DNA from: Polytrichum commune
Taxonomy: Eukaryota > Streptophyta > Polytrichopsida > Polytrichales > Polytrichaceae
Assembly (NCBI GenBank): GCA_950295325.1
Contig: OX485809.1
Coordinates: 21,528,144 to 21,592,143, forward strand
DNA length: 64,000 bases
Reading direction: 5' to 3'
Shown here: piece after piece, positions 24,424 to 35,647 of the stretch
Layout: every line of letters begins with the position of its first letter
How positions within the stretch are numbered: position 1 is the first letter of the stretch
The notes under the pieces: generated by a model
Told to the model about the DNA's origin: nothing
The model's database searches: none
The model's input: only the letters and a program-made list of their open reading frames with translations
Position numbers and translations under genes: made by a program

Positions 24424-24861
24424 TCATGGAGTGGGAGACGAAAATGGGGCCTTTGCCATATGGGGCCCTTTGCCATATTTGTCATTGTCATGTTTATGAC
24501 AATGATTAATCCCTAAACTACGAACTGCAGTGCATCCTGCGCAATCGAGTTTCTGACCTTTGGCACTCCTCAATATGGATCTAGAGTAAGTGTCAGGTTT
24601 AATAACCCCTGCTCTAGAATAGGGATGAATCTTGAAAGTAGACTTGTTCTGTATCAGTGATGCATCAACTGCCTGCAAAGATGGAGTCTGTGGTTGAGGA
24701 GTGGGAACCACGACCGCAAGAGTAACTGAGCAGTCAGGTGGGTTGGCATTCTTCATGTTCTTGACGTCTGCAGAACCATCGATGGACAACGTTGTGTGAA
24801 TTTGAGATGAACTAGAAGCACCTAATGGAGCAAGGTTTGGGAGACGTGAGTCAGTACCCAT
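24424..24861 (-). CDS. Hypothetical protein, 145 codons, upstream of the MULE gene
   Basis: A single open minus-strand frame starts MGTDSRLPNLAPLG. It is Ser/Thr/Pro-rich, with a short Cys/His cluster near the end (CAGCTAVRSLGINHCHKHD). It lies just upstream of the MULE transposase on the same strand, so it could be an accessory or 5' exon of the same element. No family is recognised and no splice join is obvious. Confidence 0.3.
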   Translation of the reverse strand: MGTDSRLPNLAPLGASSSSQIHTTLSIDGSADVKNMKNANPPDCSVTLAVVVPTPQPQTPSLQAVDASLIQNKSTFKIHPYSRAGVIKPDTYSRSILRSAKGQKLDCAGCTAVRSLGINHCHKHDNDKYGKGPHMAKAPFSSPTP

Positions 24862-24889
24862 TGGAGAAGATATTGATGAGATGACATGA

Positions 24890-25470
24890 AGGAAAAGGGT
24901 AGCAATAATCGGGTATTATATATAATTTGGGTAGACAACAATACCCGAATAATTGACAACTTATTAGATCAATTAATAGTCAATATTTATTCATGTAAAT
25001 TCTGGACAACCTGTTTCATGTAGGATTAGAATGTACTCCAGTAATAGTCATTACTTCCTGACCACCAAATATGATACATGTCAGTATAGACTAATTTTTA
25101 TACGCAACCAAAAATAACCCAATATATGCTATGCCAAAATGCTGAAGTTAAACCCTAAAGGTGTCTGTACCTTAAATGGAAAAACATAACAATTCAAAAA
25201 TTTCTGGAGGCCGACATTGTCAGGGGAGATGCGTAAATATATTGACATATTTTAAATAGATTAGTAATTGATGTCAGTGTTGTAAGATATCTAATCTCGG
25301 ATTCCGCGTTTTTATTAAACGCGGGATTATAACTCGATGACATAGCTTGCTAGAAATTAAATATAAAGGAAAGGGATTCGGAGGACTAGGTCATTCAAAT
25401 ACAAGTTGTGTTGTAGTTGGGTTAGGGTGTTATTGTTGTTTTACAAATTTGTGTTCATTGATCGAAGTAT
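24890..25470. other. Intergenic region between divergent genes, with small palindromes
   Basis: AT-rich sequence separates the minus-strand MULE block from the plus-strand acidic-protein gene. It contains TCGGGTATT...AATACCCGA near 24920-24957 and a hairpin CCGCGTTTTTATTAAACGCGG near 25306-25327. It may include the promoter and 5' UTR of the gene starting at 25477. Confidence 0.35.
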
Positions 25471-25476
25471 CCAACC

Positions 25477-26640
25477 ATGGAGGCTACGAGTAGTAAAACA
25501 GACAAAGTGAATGAGGTAGGGCGGGGGAGGAAGAAGAAGAGAGGTGGTATAAAATTCAGTGGGGCCAAGGCTTTGCGACGGAACGCGTTGCGGAAGAGGG
25601 ATGCCCCGGGTTCTTGCGAAGACGATCGAATAGTAGATGAAGAAGATAAGAACGATGAGGACGAGCCAGGAATGTTCAGAAAGACTATCACGATGCGGCC
25701 GTTGAACTTGGATGCAGTTGTAGAAAATGTTGATGGTGAAGAAGAAGATGATGGAGGGGAAAAGGACAATGCAATTGAAGAGCAAGAATGTAGAAGGCCC
25801 TCATCATCGAGGAGTGATTCTTTGGGATTCGAAAACGACAGTGACGAAGAAGGGATCGATAAAGTTGTAAGTTCCAAGACCCTTAAACCTTGAAAATGAG
25901 TAGTAAACTTCAGTCATAGTCTTACTTGCTTATCGTGCGATCCTGTGGGGTGAACCTAACAGAGGCAAAGGGTAGATGTTACAAAGATAAATTATGGCTT
26001 ATGATGCCTATAATATCATACAAACTTATGTCATAGACGTTTGTTCTAGGAATTTGTTCTAGGAACTTAATATCTAGGAATTAGTTTCTAAAGTTTGTTT
26101 GTCACCTGATTGTTGCCTGTTGTATGTACGTGTTAATAACGTCTTAGTATAAGTAAGTGGCACTTGACGATGAAACGACACATTAATAAAAAATCAATCT
26201 ACATGACCCTCAATATTGGCAGTCAGATATTCAATTATAAACGAAAAAATTAATGAACGTGGGAGTCAAAGTGGCTGGATAACTGGGAACACTCGGCAGT
26301 TCGGGCAGACACCTCCAACCCACCTGGTAGACAGAGCGGGACCCTCCGAGCAGGTCGGGTAGCGATGGATTGTTTGGGAAGGTCTCCATAACATATCTTA
26401 TTGCAAATGACCGCCTTTGATTGAATCGAATTTGCAATATATGTTACTAGGAAATGGCAGCTGAAGGAGGATGTGCAGTTACAAGGTTGGAGGGCACCCC
26501 GGAAAACGTCGACGAAGATTTGGAGAACGTAAGTCCTTCATCTTCATCGAGTCATTTCAATGGGTCCATTGTGAAGGGAGCATTGTGAGGTAAGTGTGAT
26601 TTTAAAACCCTAAAATATTATTTGTTGATAGTTGCAATGA
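25477..26640 (+). CDS. Acidic, low-complexity protein of unknown function (three exons proposed)
   Basis: ATG at 25477 has a favourable context (CAACCATGG). Exon 1 is 25477-25866 (donor GTAAGT) and exon 2 is 26451-26528 (acceptor ACTAG, donor GTAAGT). A short exon from 26632 ends at TGA after two codons, giving about 158 residues. The product opens with a Lys/Arg-rich segment (GRKKKRGGIKFSGAKALRRN), then long Asp/Glu tracts. This suggests a nuclear or chromatin-associated protein, but no domain is recognised. It lies about 1.2 kb upstream of the ParB-methyltransferase-like gene on the same strand. Exon 3 is tentative. Confidence 0.4.
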
Positions 26641-26792
26641 GATGGCGGATTGTCACGATGCTTCTGAACCAAGTTGTGATTGAATTTGTGAGACCCATCT
26701 GTCTGGTGGTTGTCAAGTGCCGATGAAGACCATTCGCAGCTCAGAGGCTAGTAGGGTTTGTTTTTGCGGTACATTTTTCTGCTATACCCTCT

Positions 26793-27402
26793 GCCTTGAT
26801 GAATTTGTGCGCCGATGATGAGCTTCTGGCTCTAAGGCAGGATAGGGTATATAGTTTGATTTTCGGCAGTTTGCTTTAGGAAAATGGGTGACCCCTGCGT
26901 TGGCGCAGGGGTCCTTTCTGCCTTGATGAATTTGTGCGCCGATGATGAGCTTCTGAATCAGAGGCAGGTTAGGGTATATAGTTTGATTTTTGCAGTTTGC
27001 TTTAGGAAATTGGGTGACCCAGGGGTCCTTTCTGCCTTGATGAATTTGTGCGCCGATGATGAGCTTCTGGCTCTGAGGCAGGATAGGGCATATAGTTTGA
27101 TTTTCGGCAGTTTGCTTTAGGAAAATGGGTGACCCTTGCGTTGGCGTAGGGGTCCTTTCTGCCTTGATGAATTTGTGCGCCGATGATGAGCTTCTGGCTC
27201 TGAGGCACGATAGGGTATATAGTTTGATTTTCGGCAGTTTGCTTTAGGAAATTGGGTGATCCCTGCGTTGGCGCAGGGGTCCTTTCTGCCTTGATGAATT
27301 TGTGCGCCGATGATGAGCTTCTGGCTCTGAGGCAGGATAGGGTATATAGTTTGATTTTTTGCACTTTGCTTTAGGAAATTGGGTGACCCCAGGGGTCCTT
27401 TC
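26793..27402 (+). repeat. Tandem repeat, five units of about 127 bp, each with a hairpin
   Basis: Units start with GCCTTGATGAATTTGTGCGC at 26793, 26920, 27034, 27161 and 27288, giving periods 127, 114, 127 and 127; the last unit ends near 27402. Most unit junctions contain the inverted repeat CCCTGCG-TTGG-CGCAGGG (some degenerate). The 114-bp unit lacks one arm. Each unit retains part of an open frame (MNLCADDELLALRQDR), so the array may have arisen from a coding fragment or 5' UTR. It sits directly upstream of the ParB-methyltransferase-like gene. Confidence 0.85.
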
Positions 27403-28599
27403 TACTATAGGTTATATGAATATTTTTTTGTCATGTGATGATGGCCTATTTATTCTAATCCATATTCATTTTTTTTTGTAGGTTTCTTCACAGAGAGTAC
27501 ATGGAGCCGAGTACAACAATTACTTGTCCGAGATGCTTAGTGGTTTCAACATTGTCTTAGCTAGTCGTCGTTTAGTCATAGGTTTACTTACTATAACTTA
27601 GCTAGTCGTCGTTTATAGTACTTCATATTTTTTTCCTAAGTGTATTGTGTTTCATTTACCTATCTTCCAGATGACATTATCCGATGTTCCCGTACCCGAG
27701 CAAGTCCCACCTCCCTCGATAGATTCCTTGGAGGAGGATTGTGGCATTCCCCCTCAACATTCTTCAATCCTAGATGTTGCCGACTTGGAGGAGGATGTCC
27801 CATCCTCCGATCAACATGCTGCCGATACCACACAAGAGGCCACCCAAGAAGCCGATACCATACAAGAGGCCACCCAAGAAGCGCCCGATTCAAGCGACAA
27901 ACGCTCGTCAAATCCCTTACGTCCTCCTGGTGGTGTTGAACTTGGCATTGTTCACATGCCCCCTCATCTGCAGGACAAGGACCCCATGTGGAGCGCAAAT
28001 GAGATGAGATTGCTGCAGAAGAGTGACTACAATATTGTCATCTCCAATCTTCGCACCAAACCCATTAAGAAGTCTCGATTCCTTATTCCTCTTTACCGTC
28101 TCAAGACCTACCCGAAGGTGCGTCCAATTGTCGATTCCGACGTCGAGATATTGGCGAACGAGTTCGTCAAAGGGTATCGAGAAGGAGATCGAGTTTTGTA
28201 TGTGTCTCCTTTCGACATCACGGATAAGAACCTAGCGGTTCGAAAGGATGACGCCATCTGGTCTAACCCACTATGAAAGTATGCTAATAATGAGTTCGAA
28301 GAGTACTTGTCGTCTGATCCTGATCTCCATCAGTTTCGAAACAAATACTTTTATGTCTACGAAGGTAATCACCGCGTGACGGCTTGGATGGGTTACATCC
28401 ACAAGTACCATTCCAATAATCCTGACTGGTACATTTCGGTTGACTGTATTGTTCTCAACGCACGTGGGCAATGCTCAATGCTTCTCAACGCCATGAACGA
28501 CATAAACTGGTAAGTATACTTGCAAATCCATTTCCATTAATTTCATATTCCATTTACCCATGGAAGCCTTGTTTTAATATTCATATCTTCATTTACAGG

Positions 28600-29763
28600 C
28601 ACTACAAGGAAATGGGTGTATAATTGACAAAAATGTGACACTAAAATGTCCGAAGTGACAAAATCAGCTCAAAGCTATGAATTTTTGTCAATTCGAACAT
28701 TATTCAAAATTTGTGTCAATTTTCTGTCATCAGATTTATATATTTCACGTTTAACTTATTCCCTTCACCTGAGCATGTGTCTCATATTTATTAACAACAA
28801 AAGGTGTTACAAAAGGTTTTTAATTATTGTAATTACTAGTATAAGTAATTAATATAATTAATGTATTTACTATAATTAATGTAATAACTAATTTAATTAA
28901 TTAATGTAAATACTGAAATTACCCTTTTGAGTAAATACTGAAATTACCAATTTAAGTAAATGGGGAAATTACCAATTTAACTAAATACTGAAATTTGCTA
29001 ATTTAAGTAAATATTGAAATTTGCTAATTTAGGTAAATACTGGAATTTGCTAATTTAAGTAAATACTGAAATTTTCTATTTTCAGTAAAATACTGAAATT
29101 ATTGTAATTAATGTAGTTAAAATAATTACAATAATTATTGTAATAATGTTTAGGAGTATTTTTGTAAATTGTTTTTAATACAAATACAATATGTACTAAT
29201 TAAAAACAGTAAATACATTAATTCTATGCTTGTTTTTACTTTCACTAATTAAAAAATATATATACATAAGTTTATAAGTCTTATGGCTTCTTCATACAAA
29301 AATCTTACATACTTGGCCTATGTCATATAATGAGCGGTGGCTTAGTGGCTAAGGCCTTCACACTATAGCCAAGAGGTTCAAGGTTCGATCCCCTTGACCC
29401 CTCACCCTTGGGTAGGTAGGTGGGCTTTGTCCATTAGCCTAGGTTAGGTGAGGTGGCCGTTGCCCTTAGACCTATGTGAGTAGGCCCCGAATGCGAGGGT
29501 GGGATTACTAATTTAGGATTTTTTTACTAGTATAACTTGGACATTAAACCACATCACCATGGGTAAATGACGAGGTAAAGAGAATCCAACATGGCAAGGG
29601 GGCCGGAGTAAATGGAATCACACGTGTATAATTATCCCAGATGACAAAGAAATTGACAGAACTCTGTTAATTGTATAACCGAATCAAGGTGCCCTATATG
29701 ACACCCAAATTAACAGAATTTCGTCACATTTTTGTCAAATAGGTCATATAAACTCTTGTAGTG
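28600..29763. mobile_element. Non-autonomous CACTA element in intron 1 of the ParB-methyltransferase-like gene
   Basis: It begins CACTACAAGGAAATGGGTG at 28600 and ends ...ACTCTTGTAGTG at 29763. Beyond the CACTACAAG ends, subterminal TTGACAAAAATGTGAC and its inverse GTCACATTTTTGTCAA match. The 3-bp direct repeat AGG flanks it (28597-28599 and 29764-29766). CACTA ends plus a 3-bp duplication identify an En/Spm-type element. The interior is AT-rich, non-coding, with repeated 'TAAGTAAATACTGAAATT' units (about 28890-29100), and contains a SINE. The duplicated AGG carries the AG of the splice acceptor, so the intron can still end with AG at 29764-29765. Confidence 0.88.
29331..29527 (+). mobile_element. 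tRNA-derived SINE inside the CACTA element
   Basis: The 5' part reads GAGCGGTGGCTTAGTGGC, an A-box-like TGGCTTAGTGG. About 37 bases on it has GGTTCGATCCCC, a B-box-like sequence. This is the internal RNA polymerase III promoter layout of a tRNA-derived SINE. A tRNA-unrelated body follows with GTAGGTAGG and TAGGCCCCGAATGCGAGG, ending in a T-run near 29520-29525. Target duplications were not clear. Confidence 0.65.
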
Positions 29764-30246
29764 AGGTCGACGGAACATGATCATGTTCAAGACAGTACTA
29801 TTGCCAAATTGCAAAGAATTCGAACCTTCAGCTCCTTCAAACTTTCTGATTTCAAAGGTCTTATTAGCAAATATGACATGGCTATTTGCGAGGCTTATAA
29901 ACCCCGTCTACCGTCATGGTATCCACTCACAATGGACATTTTTGTTAAATTCCTCCACGCGGTAAGTTTTCTAAAGTTATGTGCTTATCGTTTTCATATT
30001 ATGAAATGCATCATGCGTTTCTTGCATCTTAATTATTGTCGTACAGAGACAATGCGCTGCTGCATCCGACGCTGCTTGCTCGAACTATTACGAGACTGTG
30101 CCCGAGAATGAGAGGATTGGGCCTGGAGTCTGGAGTGCGATGGACAAGGCCATCACGAAGTGTGTCAAGCATTGACGCAGCCAAAGGTTCGACAAGATGG
30201 TTGCAATCGCCAACCCAGCCAATAGAGAGTTATTTGAACAAGAGGT

Positions 30247-30295
30247 ATTCTCAACTCTCAACTCAACTCTCAACTCAACTCTCAACCCTCAACTC
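30247..30295 (+). repeat. CTCAACT heptamer minisatellite in intron 3
   Basis: Repeats of CTCAACT/CTCAACTCAACT begin directly after the donor GTATT of the intron 30245-30311 of the ParB-methyltransferase-like gene. Confidence 0.85.
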
Positions 30296-31628
30296 TTCAT
30301 TTTCCACGCAGCTCAATAAACACTATACTAGCGGGAAATCATTGGACTTGACCGTTGAGCGACTTCATAAAATTGCAACCACCAAGGTCCATCCTGACTT
30401 CAAAGGGAAATGGTTGCAATTGTGGAACGGAACGGACGAGGAACGGACAGCCTATCAATTTCCACTAGATCGTCCAATGAAGGATAAATTCCTCGACGTC
30501 TGGTTGCCAAGGGCTTCTCTCTGGGCTCAGGTATGACGATACTTACTTCCTCTAGGCTCTTCATTTTTAATCCGTTGAAATTGTCGTTACTTCTAACACC
30601 CATCGTTTCATAATGTATGTCAGTTGTCTACTTTCCTTAAAGACCACATGGACAACTATGTCGCTAAACTTAAGATCAACATTGAGTGGAACTCCGTTGT
30701 TCTCAAGCCGGCGGAATACGTGGAGAAATGGAGATCGCTATTGTGGAAGAAGGCTTTCCCCTTCTACCTCTCGGAAAATGCAAGCCCAAGGTTTCTCAAA
30801 GGTTCAGAGCTCCTTAAGATTGAAGGTGGAATTTTGGCGGGCCGCTTGTTTTACAGGTTTGTATGATTTGGCTTCTTGTTTGATTTAGTGTTCTCTTTGT
30901 CTCTATCACCCTTCCTAAATGTAACGCATATATGCAAGTACATGAAGCAATAGCTCATCGTCAAACGTGCTCTTGCGGCTTGGGAAGTTCCGGCTCATGT
31001 CGAGCTCAAACCGTCTACCCAAACGCCTATTGATGGACTTTGGACCAAAGACCAACGCAATCGATTTCCCTATGAGGTGTTGCTCACAGGTGGTTGGTTC
31101 CTCGAGTGCCCACAGAACTTCGTTCCTGAGGAGGAGAAACACCTCGTCCCTGTCCCGGAACCATCTGTAGGAGGAGCGGCTCCTATGGTCACTGACTTGA
31201 ACGATGACGACGACGACGACGAGGCAACTCAGCCTGAACCTGCTCCGAAGCCAAAAGTTCAACGTCGAGGGAAGGTTCATTCTCGCGACGGTTCCGTTGT
31301 GGCAGCCTCACCTGCAGGTGTTCAAATTCCTGCAGGAGCTCCTTTGGCTTCGACTCAGATTTCGCAACGCACGGTTTCTAATCCGCCATCACCCCCACGT
31401 TCCAACTTGGATGTTCAATCTAGCCAAAATCTTCGTGTCACACTCTCTGGCCGTGGTGTACCACCCCCGAAAGGTGTAGGTGTCATTTCGTCTTCGCCGT
31501 TTAAGACGACCCTGCCGATGTTTCTTGAGCATGGAAACTTCTGTGCCTTGCTTAACCAGTCTGAACACCAGAAATTCATGGATCGGCAACTTGTCCGTAT
31601 CGTAGACCACATTATCAAGGTCACACAA

Positions 31629-31838
31629 TCCCAACTCAACTCTCAACTCTCAATTCAATTCTCACCTCTCAACTCTCAACTCTCAACTCTCACCTCTCAA
31701 CTCTCAACTCTCAACTCTCACCTCTCAACTCTCAACTCTCACTTCTCAACTCTCACCTCTCAACTCTCAACTCTCACTTCTCAACTCTCACCTCTCAACT
31801 CTCACCTCTCAACTCTCAACTCTCAACTCTCACTAACT
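31629..31838 (+). repeat. CTCAACT/CTCACCT heptamer minisatellite in intron 6
   Basis: About 30 units of 7 bp (CTCAACT with CTCACCT and CTCACTT variants) fill most of the intron 31620-31920. The same heptamer occurs in intron 3 of the same gene. Confidence 0.9.
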
Positions 31839-34822
31839 CTATCAATTTCAAAATTGTCTTGGACTAGTAAGGTTTTTTTTATCGGTAACTCATGCTTTCC
31901 ATTTTTTCTTATTCATACAGATCGGGGTCGGCCGTACTTATCCTTGTGAATCGATGCAAATGCGGCCTAGGCATCCTGGAATTGATCTCGTGATTGTTGA
32001 CGCTCCAGAAGACTTGGTCGTGCCTGTCATCTCTCCCATGTCCGTACCGTCGTGGAACAAGCGAGAGACAGACTACTTTGACCAACTCTTCGCCTTTGCA
32101 GATTGTCACTTGACCAATGACGGAGTTGTTCTCCTCTTCCATCCCAAGGACCGTCGAATCGAGAAGAAGTTAGATAGTAAAATCAAAATCTATGATTTTA
32201 CGATTGTCCGGGATTGGTGGGGCTATAATCCCATTCCCATGGCCTCCTCCCTTCCACACCAGAAAGAGGTATTATCTTTTATGTTCATAATTTGAATTTC
32301 TCAATCCGACAATCAGTTTCAATATATTCTAATCCTTGAGGTTTTCTTACAGACCCATAACTTCAACATTAAGGTCTTTGCACGCCTTAGTTCCAAGTTC
32401 CGTACTCGGCGATTGCGACCGCAGTTCGTACAAATGGAGATCCTTCCCGAAGAGCGCGACGACTTGACGAACTTCACGACAACCGAGTCCCAGCTTCTAC
32501 GCCCTACTGGACTTCCTTGGCGTGGCTCGCGTGAGAAGGACCCATCCTTTGTTCAGTGCTTCATCGAGTGTTTTACAGACGAGCATGATATCGTCTGCGA
32601 CTGGAGCCCTAGTACAGGTTTTCAATATCTCCCTTCATTGTTTACAACAACTGAAACTGAATTCCACTTTCTAAATTCCGTTTTCCAAACTGCAGGTGCT
32701 TCTGTCATTGTTTGCCAACGTTCGAACCTACACCTCATCGCATTGGAGCCGGATTCAGAAATCTTTGAGGCGCTTCTCAAGCCTTACGTGGATGCGATCC
32801 CGCAACCAGAGCGCGCGGATTCAACCACAGACTCTGATTCCTACGAAGACATTGCGCCAAAGAAGAAGAAGGGTCGCAAATATTGCGGTGCGTCTTAACT
32901 GCATGTCTTAAGTCTCTCAAATATTTAATGTATTCATATAATTTGTCATGTTGACTTTGTTTTATTATTTAGTGACGCAGGTCTCGCAAGACGTTTGATC
33001 CGCCACGGTGATGTCTACATGAGTCCTCCTACTTTGTTCGCCTTACCTTCATATGCTGAACGTATAGCACAAGAATTCATACGCGCCCCATCTCCAATCC
33101 TTTCAGATTTTCCACGTCAACTTTTCAACCCTACAGTGCTTAGATTCATGGATGTCGAGGCTGATCAATGTGACGAGAGTTTCGATGTTGGTTCACCTTG
33201 ATCAAGACTATCCATATGTTTGTTTCTGGTTTGTTACGTGCATAATGTAGCCATTTCAAATGGCCATTTCTTTTTAAAATAAAACATCTACAAGTTTCTT
33301 TGTGTCATAGCTATTGTAGACTTGTCAAAGAAGTTCAAAGAAGTTGAAGTTTGAAAGTTTGAGTTATGCCATTTGCACTGAAATGCATGTGCACGCTTCT
33401 AACTTGAACACTGAATTGACTCTATCTAACAAAACTTTGTCATATCTAGTGACATTTGGGAGATGTCACTAGATGGAACTCCCAATTTTTAATACATACA
33501 TGAATTTTTCTCGCCATCATATTTGTTGCTTCACAATTGCTCCTTTGTTTGTTTTGAATAAGTCTATGGCTTAGAATAGGTGTCTACAACACCCTTGCTT
33601 CAAATATTTATGTTAAATTGCTCAAGCCTCCAATAATTTATATTCCAACGCCCAATCCTTCCTTTCAGATTTGCTAACACATTGATATTTTCACTCCATG
33701 CTCTTTGCACTCCTAGGTTACCAATTCCCTTGAATTGTCATGAATAGGTGTCTCTACCTTAGAGGGTGTATAAACCAACACTCGAGAGGGCTTAGCCGAT
33801 TTAGATCAACGGTATAAATGATTGGCTTAGCAAATTGACCTAGATTTATGGGTTGCTCGACCCAACTCTCGACGCAACCTCCAAACCTAACTATGGAATA
33901 CAATATGCACGGTTGCCTGGCCTTGGCAGCCTCGCCTTTGCCGTCGCAACCTCGCCCTCGCCCTCGCCCTCGCAACCTCGCGCTCACCGTTGCAACCTAG
34001 AGAAAGGACCAAGTACACTTTGACGGGGCAGTAACCGGCCATTGCAGGTGAAGTGCATTTACAAGACCGGCCATTGCAGGTCAACATAGGACATCGTGCC
34101 GGACGGGCTTCGGGGGCCTGCCCGCTGAAAAAAAAAGGAGCGGGCCGCCGTGTCCCGCATGCCCTTGTCCATGCCTCAACTCCAAGGCCAAGGCATTACT
34201 CAACACTAGGCTTGGGAGAATATTATGAGGGAAATTGATCCTTGAAATAGAATGGATCTTTATCACGGGGGGTGCACCTACACTTAATTTATGTATACAT
34301 GTGCGAGAACCCCCTATTTAATGGGGGGTATTTACCTTCCTTCGTTGAATATTTTCTACCCTATAAGTAGTTAAATTTCTACTGAATGGTATTTTCTAAC
34401 ACCCTGTCATTGTATATAAATTTAAAGATGTATGGTTTTAATCACCCTATCTTATTTATAAATAATAAAGAGTTGTGGGTTTAGGGTAGGGTTTAGGGTA
34501 CTTTTCATCCAGGTAACCGTTTCAACAACTTCATTCACATGTTCACATACAATTGTTTATTTCTCATCCAATGCCACTAATGACACATAATTTATGTTGA
34601 ACCTATAAATATTAAAAAATTAAATTTATTTTTATTTATGTTACTTTATATCTAAATAATAATAAATACCACAACTTAAACCATACCATACATTATATAT
34701 AATTCCCAAACTTACATTTAGAGGACGCTATTGTATATCTAAAAGAATGTAAAAATTATGTGTCTTGAATAAAATCCACCCTATATTTTCTCGCACGTGG
34801 TTTTCTAAATTTTTGCCAGTGA

Positions 34823-34841
34823 CCCCCCCCCCCCCCCCCCC
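34823..34841. repeat. Homopolymer C19
   Basis: Nineteen consecutive C bases in AT-rich DNA. Confidence 0.9.
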
Positions 34842-35647
34842 GTGATCTTTATTTTAAAGATATAGTCCAATCTTTGTTCAATATATGTCTTTTTGGCATA
34901 ATATAATCATATTCAAATATTATATTATTCAAATATCTATTGTCAACTCATGTATCATCATGAAAAGTAGGTATATTGCTAGCGTATTGGGGGTCCGCCC
35001 ATACAATTCAATTATGAATCAACCAAATAGTTCAAATCTTGGAACCATGTCCAAATTTAATCCAAAAAACGTTCCTTGTCCCCAATCAATATATGCATGG
35101 CTATAACCCAATGAAAATGAAGGTGTATGTGTCCAACCATGAGGCCCAATTGCTTGCCTCTCATTTGAGAGTTCTAATGATAAAATGAGGTAGCGGGGGA
35201 TGTCAATCCAACTACACTCTTTGGACTCCTCTATCAAGAGTTTTTGAAAATATTTGTATTTGTTTGGAGTTACAAGCTCTTATTTCATACCATCTATATT
35301 GCCTAAACTTGTTGTATATATATGTTTAAGCTCATATTTATTGTGATGATTTTGTATTCCCTCAGTAATATGACAACTTTACGCCACTTGTCATATGAAT
35401 GAGAAGACGACACCTAGATAACATGACCTTTTTGTGTTTCTCACACGTGTCATACTGAAGAGGGTGAACAATAATGACATTCATGTTCTGTTTGGATGAA
35501 TTTGCATGTTAATCTCTTTAATTCTTGGAGGACATAACTCTCCTCCGTCACTTAAGGTCGTCCTAAGCCGGTATCAATAAGATAACATCGAAATGCAAGG
35601 CTTGGAAGAAATTTCACCAGATTTTAAAAATAACAACATAATACTAT

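Larger units (their letters stand above)
27671..33201 (+). pseudogene. ParB-like domain fused to degenerate beta-class DNA methyltransferase-like domain; ten exons, two in-frame TGA
   Basis: Exons: 27671-28509, 29766-29961, 30047-30244, 30312-30530, 30624-30860, 30954-31619, 31921-32268, 32353-32617, 32696-32887, 32981-33201. All introns are GT-AG, phases agree, and they give 1,126 codons plus stop. An N-terminal repeat (TQEATQEADTIQEATQEA) precedes a ParB/sulfiredoxin-like part with the signature FYVYEGNHRVTAW (about residues 225-240). The middle is unassigned and has an Asp-rich and Pro-rich linker in exon 6. The C-terminus has DLVIVDAPE (about 807-815) where N6/N4 methyltransferases have DPPY, then LTNDGVVLLF. 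FVQCFIECFTDEHDIVCDW follows, running into SPSTG (about 984-990), where the family has a DPFxGSG-type motif I. ALEPD comes after. Motif IV before motif I is the beta-class order; both catalytic motifs are altered. TGA at 28274-28276 and 30173-30175 break the frame. Function is unknown. The small donor at 30861 (GTATGA) is the least certain join. Confidence 0.7.

Noticed and set aside
26793-27402. CRISPR-like array
   Set aside because: Repeats are contiguous without unique spacers and the context is eukaryotic.
28274-28276. Selenocysteine or stop-codon readthrough at TGA in the fusion gene
   Set aside because: No selenocysteine-insertion element was seen, land plants lack the pathway, and a second TGA plus the TE-rich context favour simple decay.
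29331-29403. Genuine tRNA gene
   Set aside because: Only the A and B boxes are convincing; no clean acceptor stem or anticodon stem was visible, and a SINE body follows.
30939-30953. Third stop (TAG) in the fusion gene before LIVKRALAAW
   Set aside because: Using TAG as the AG splice acceptor (exon from 30954) with the donor at 30861 keeps the phase and removes the stop.
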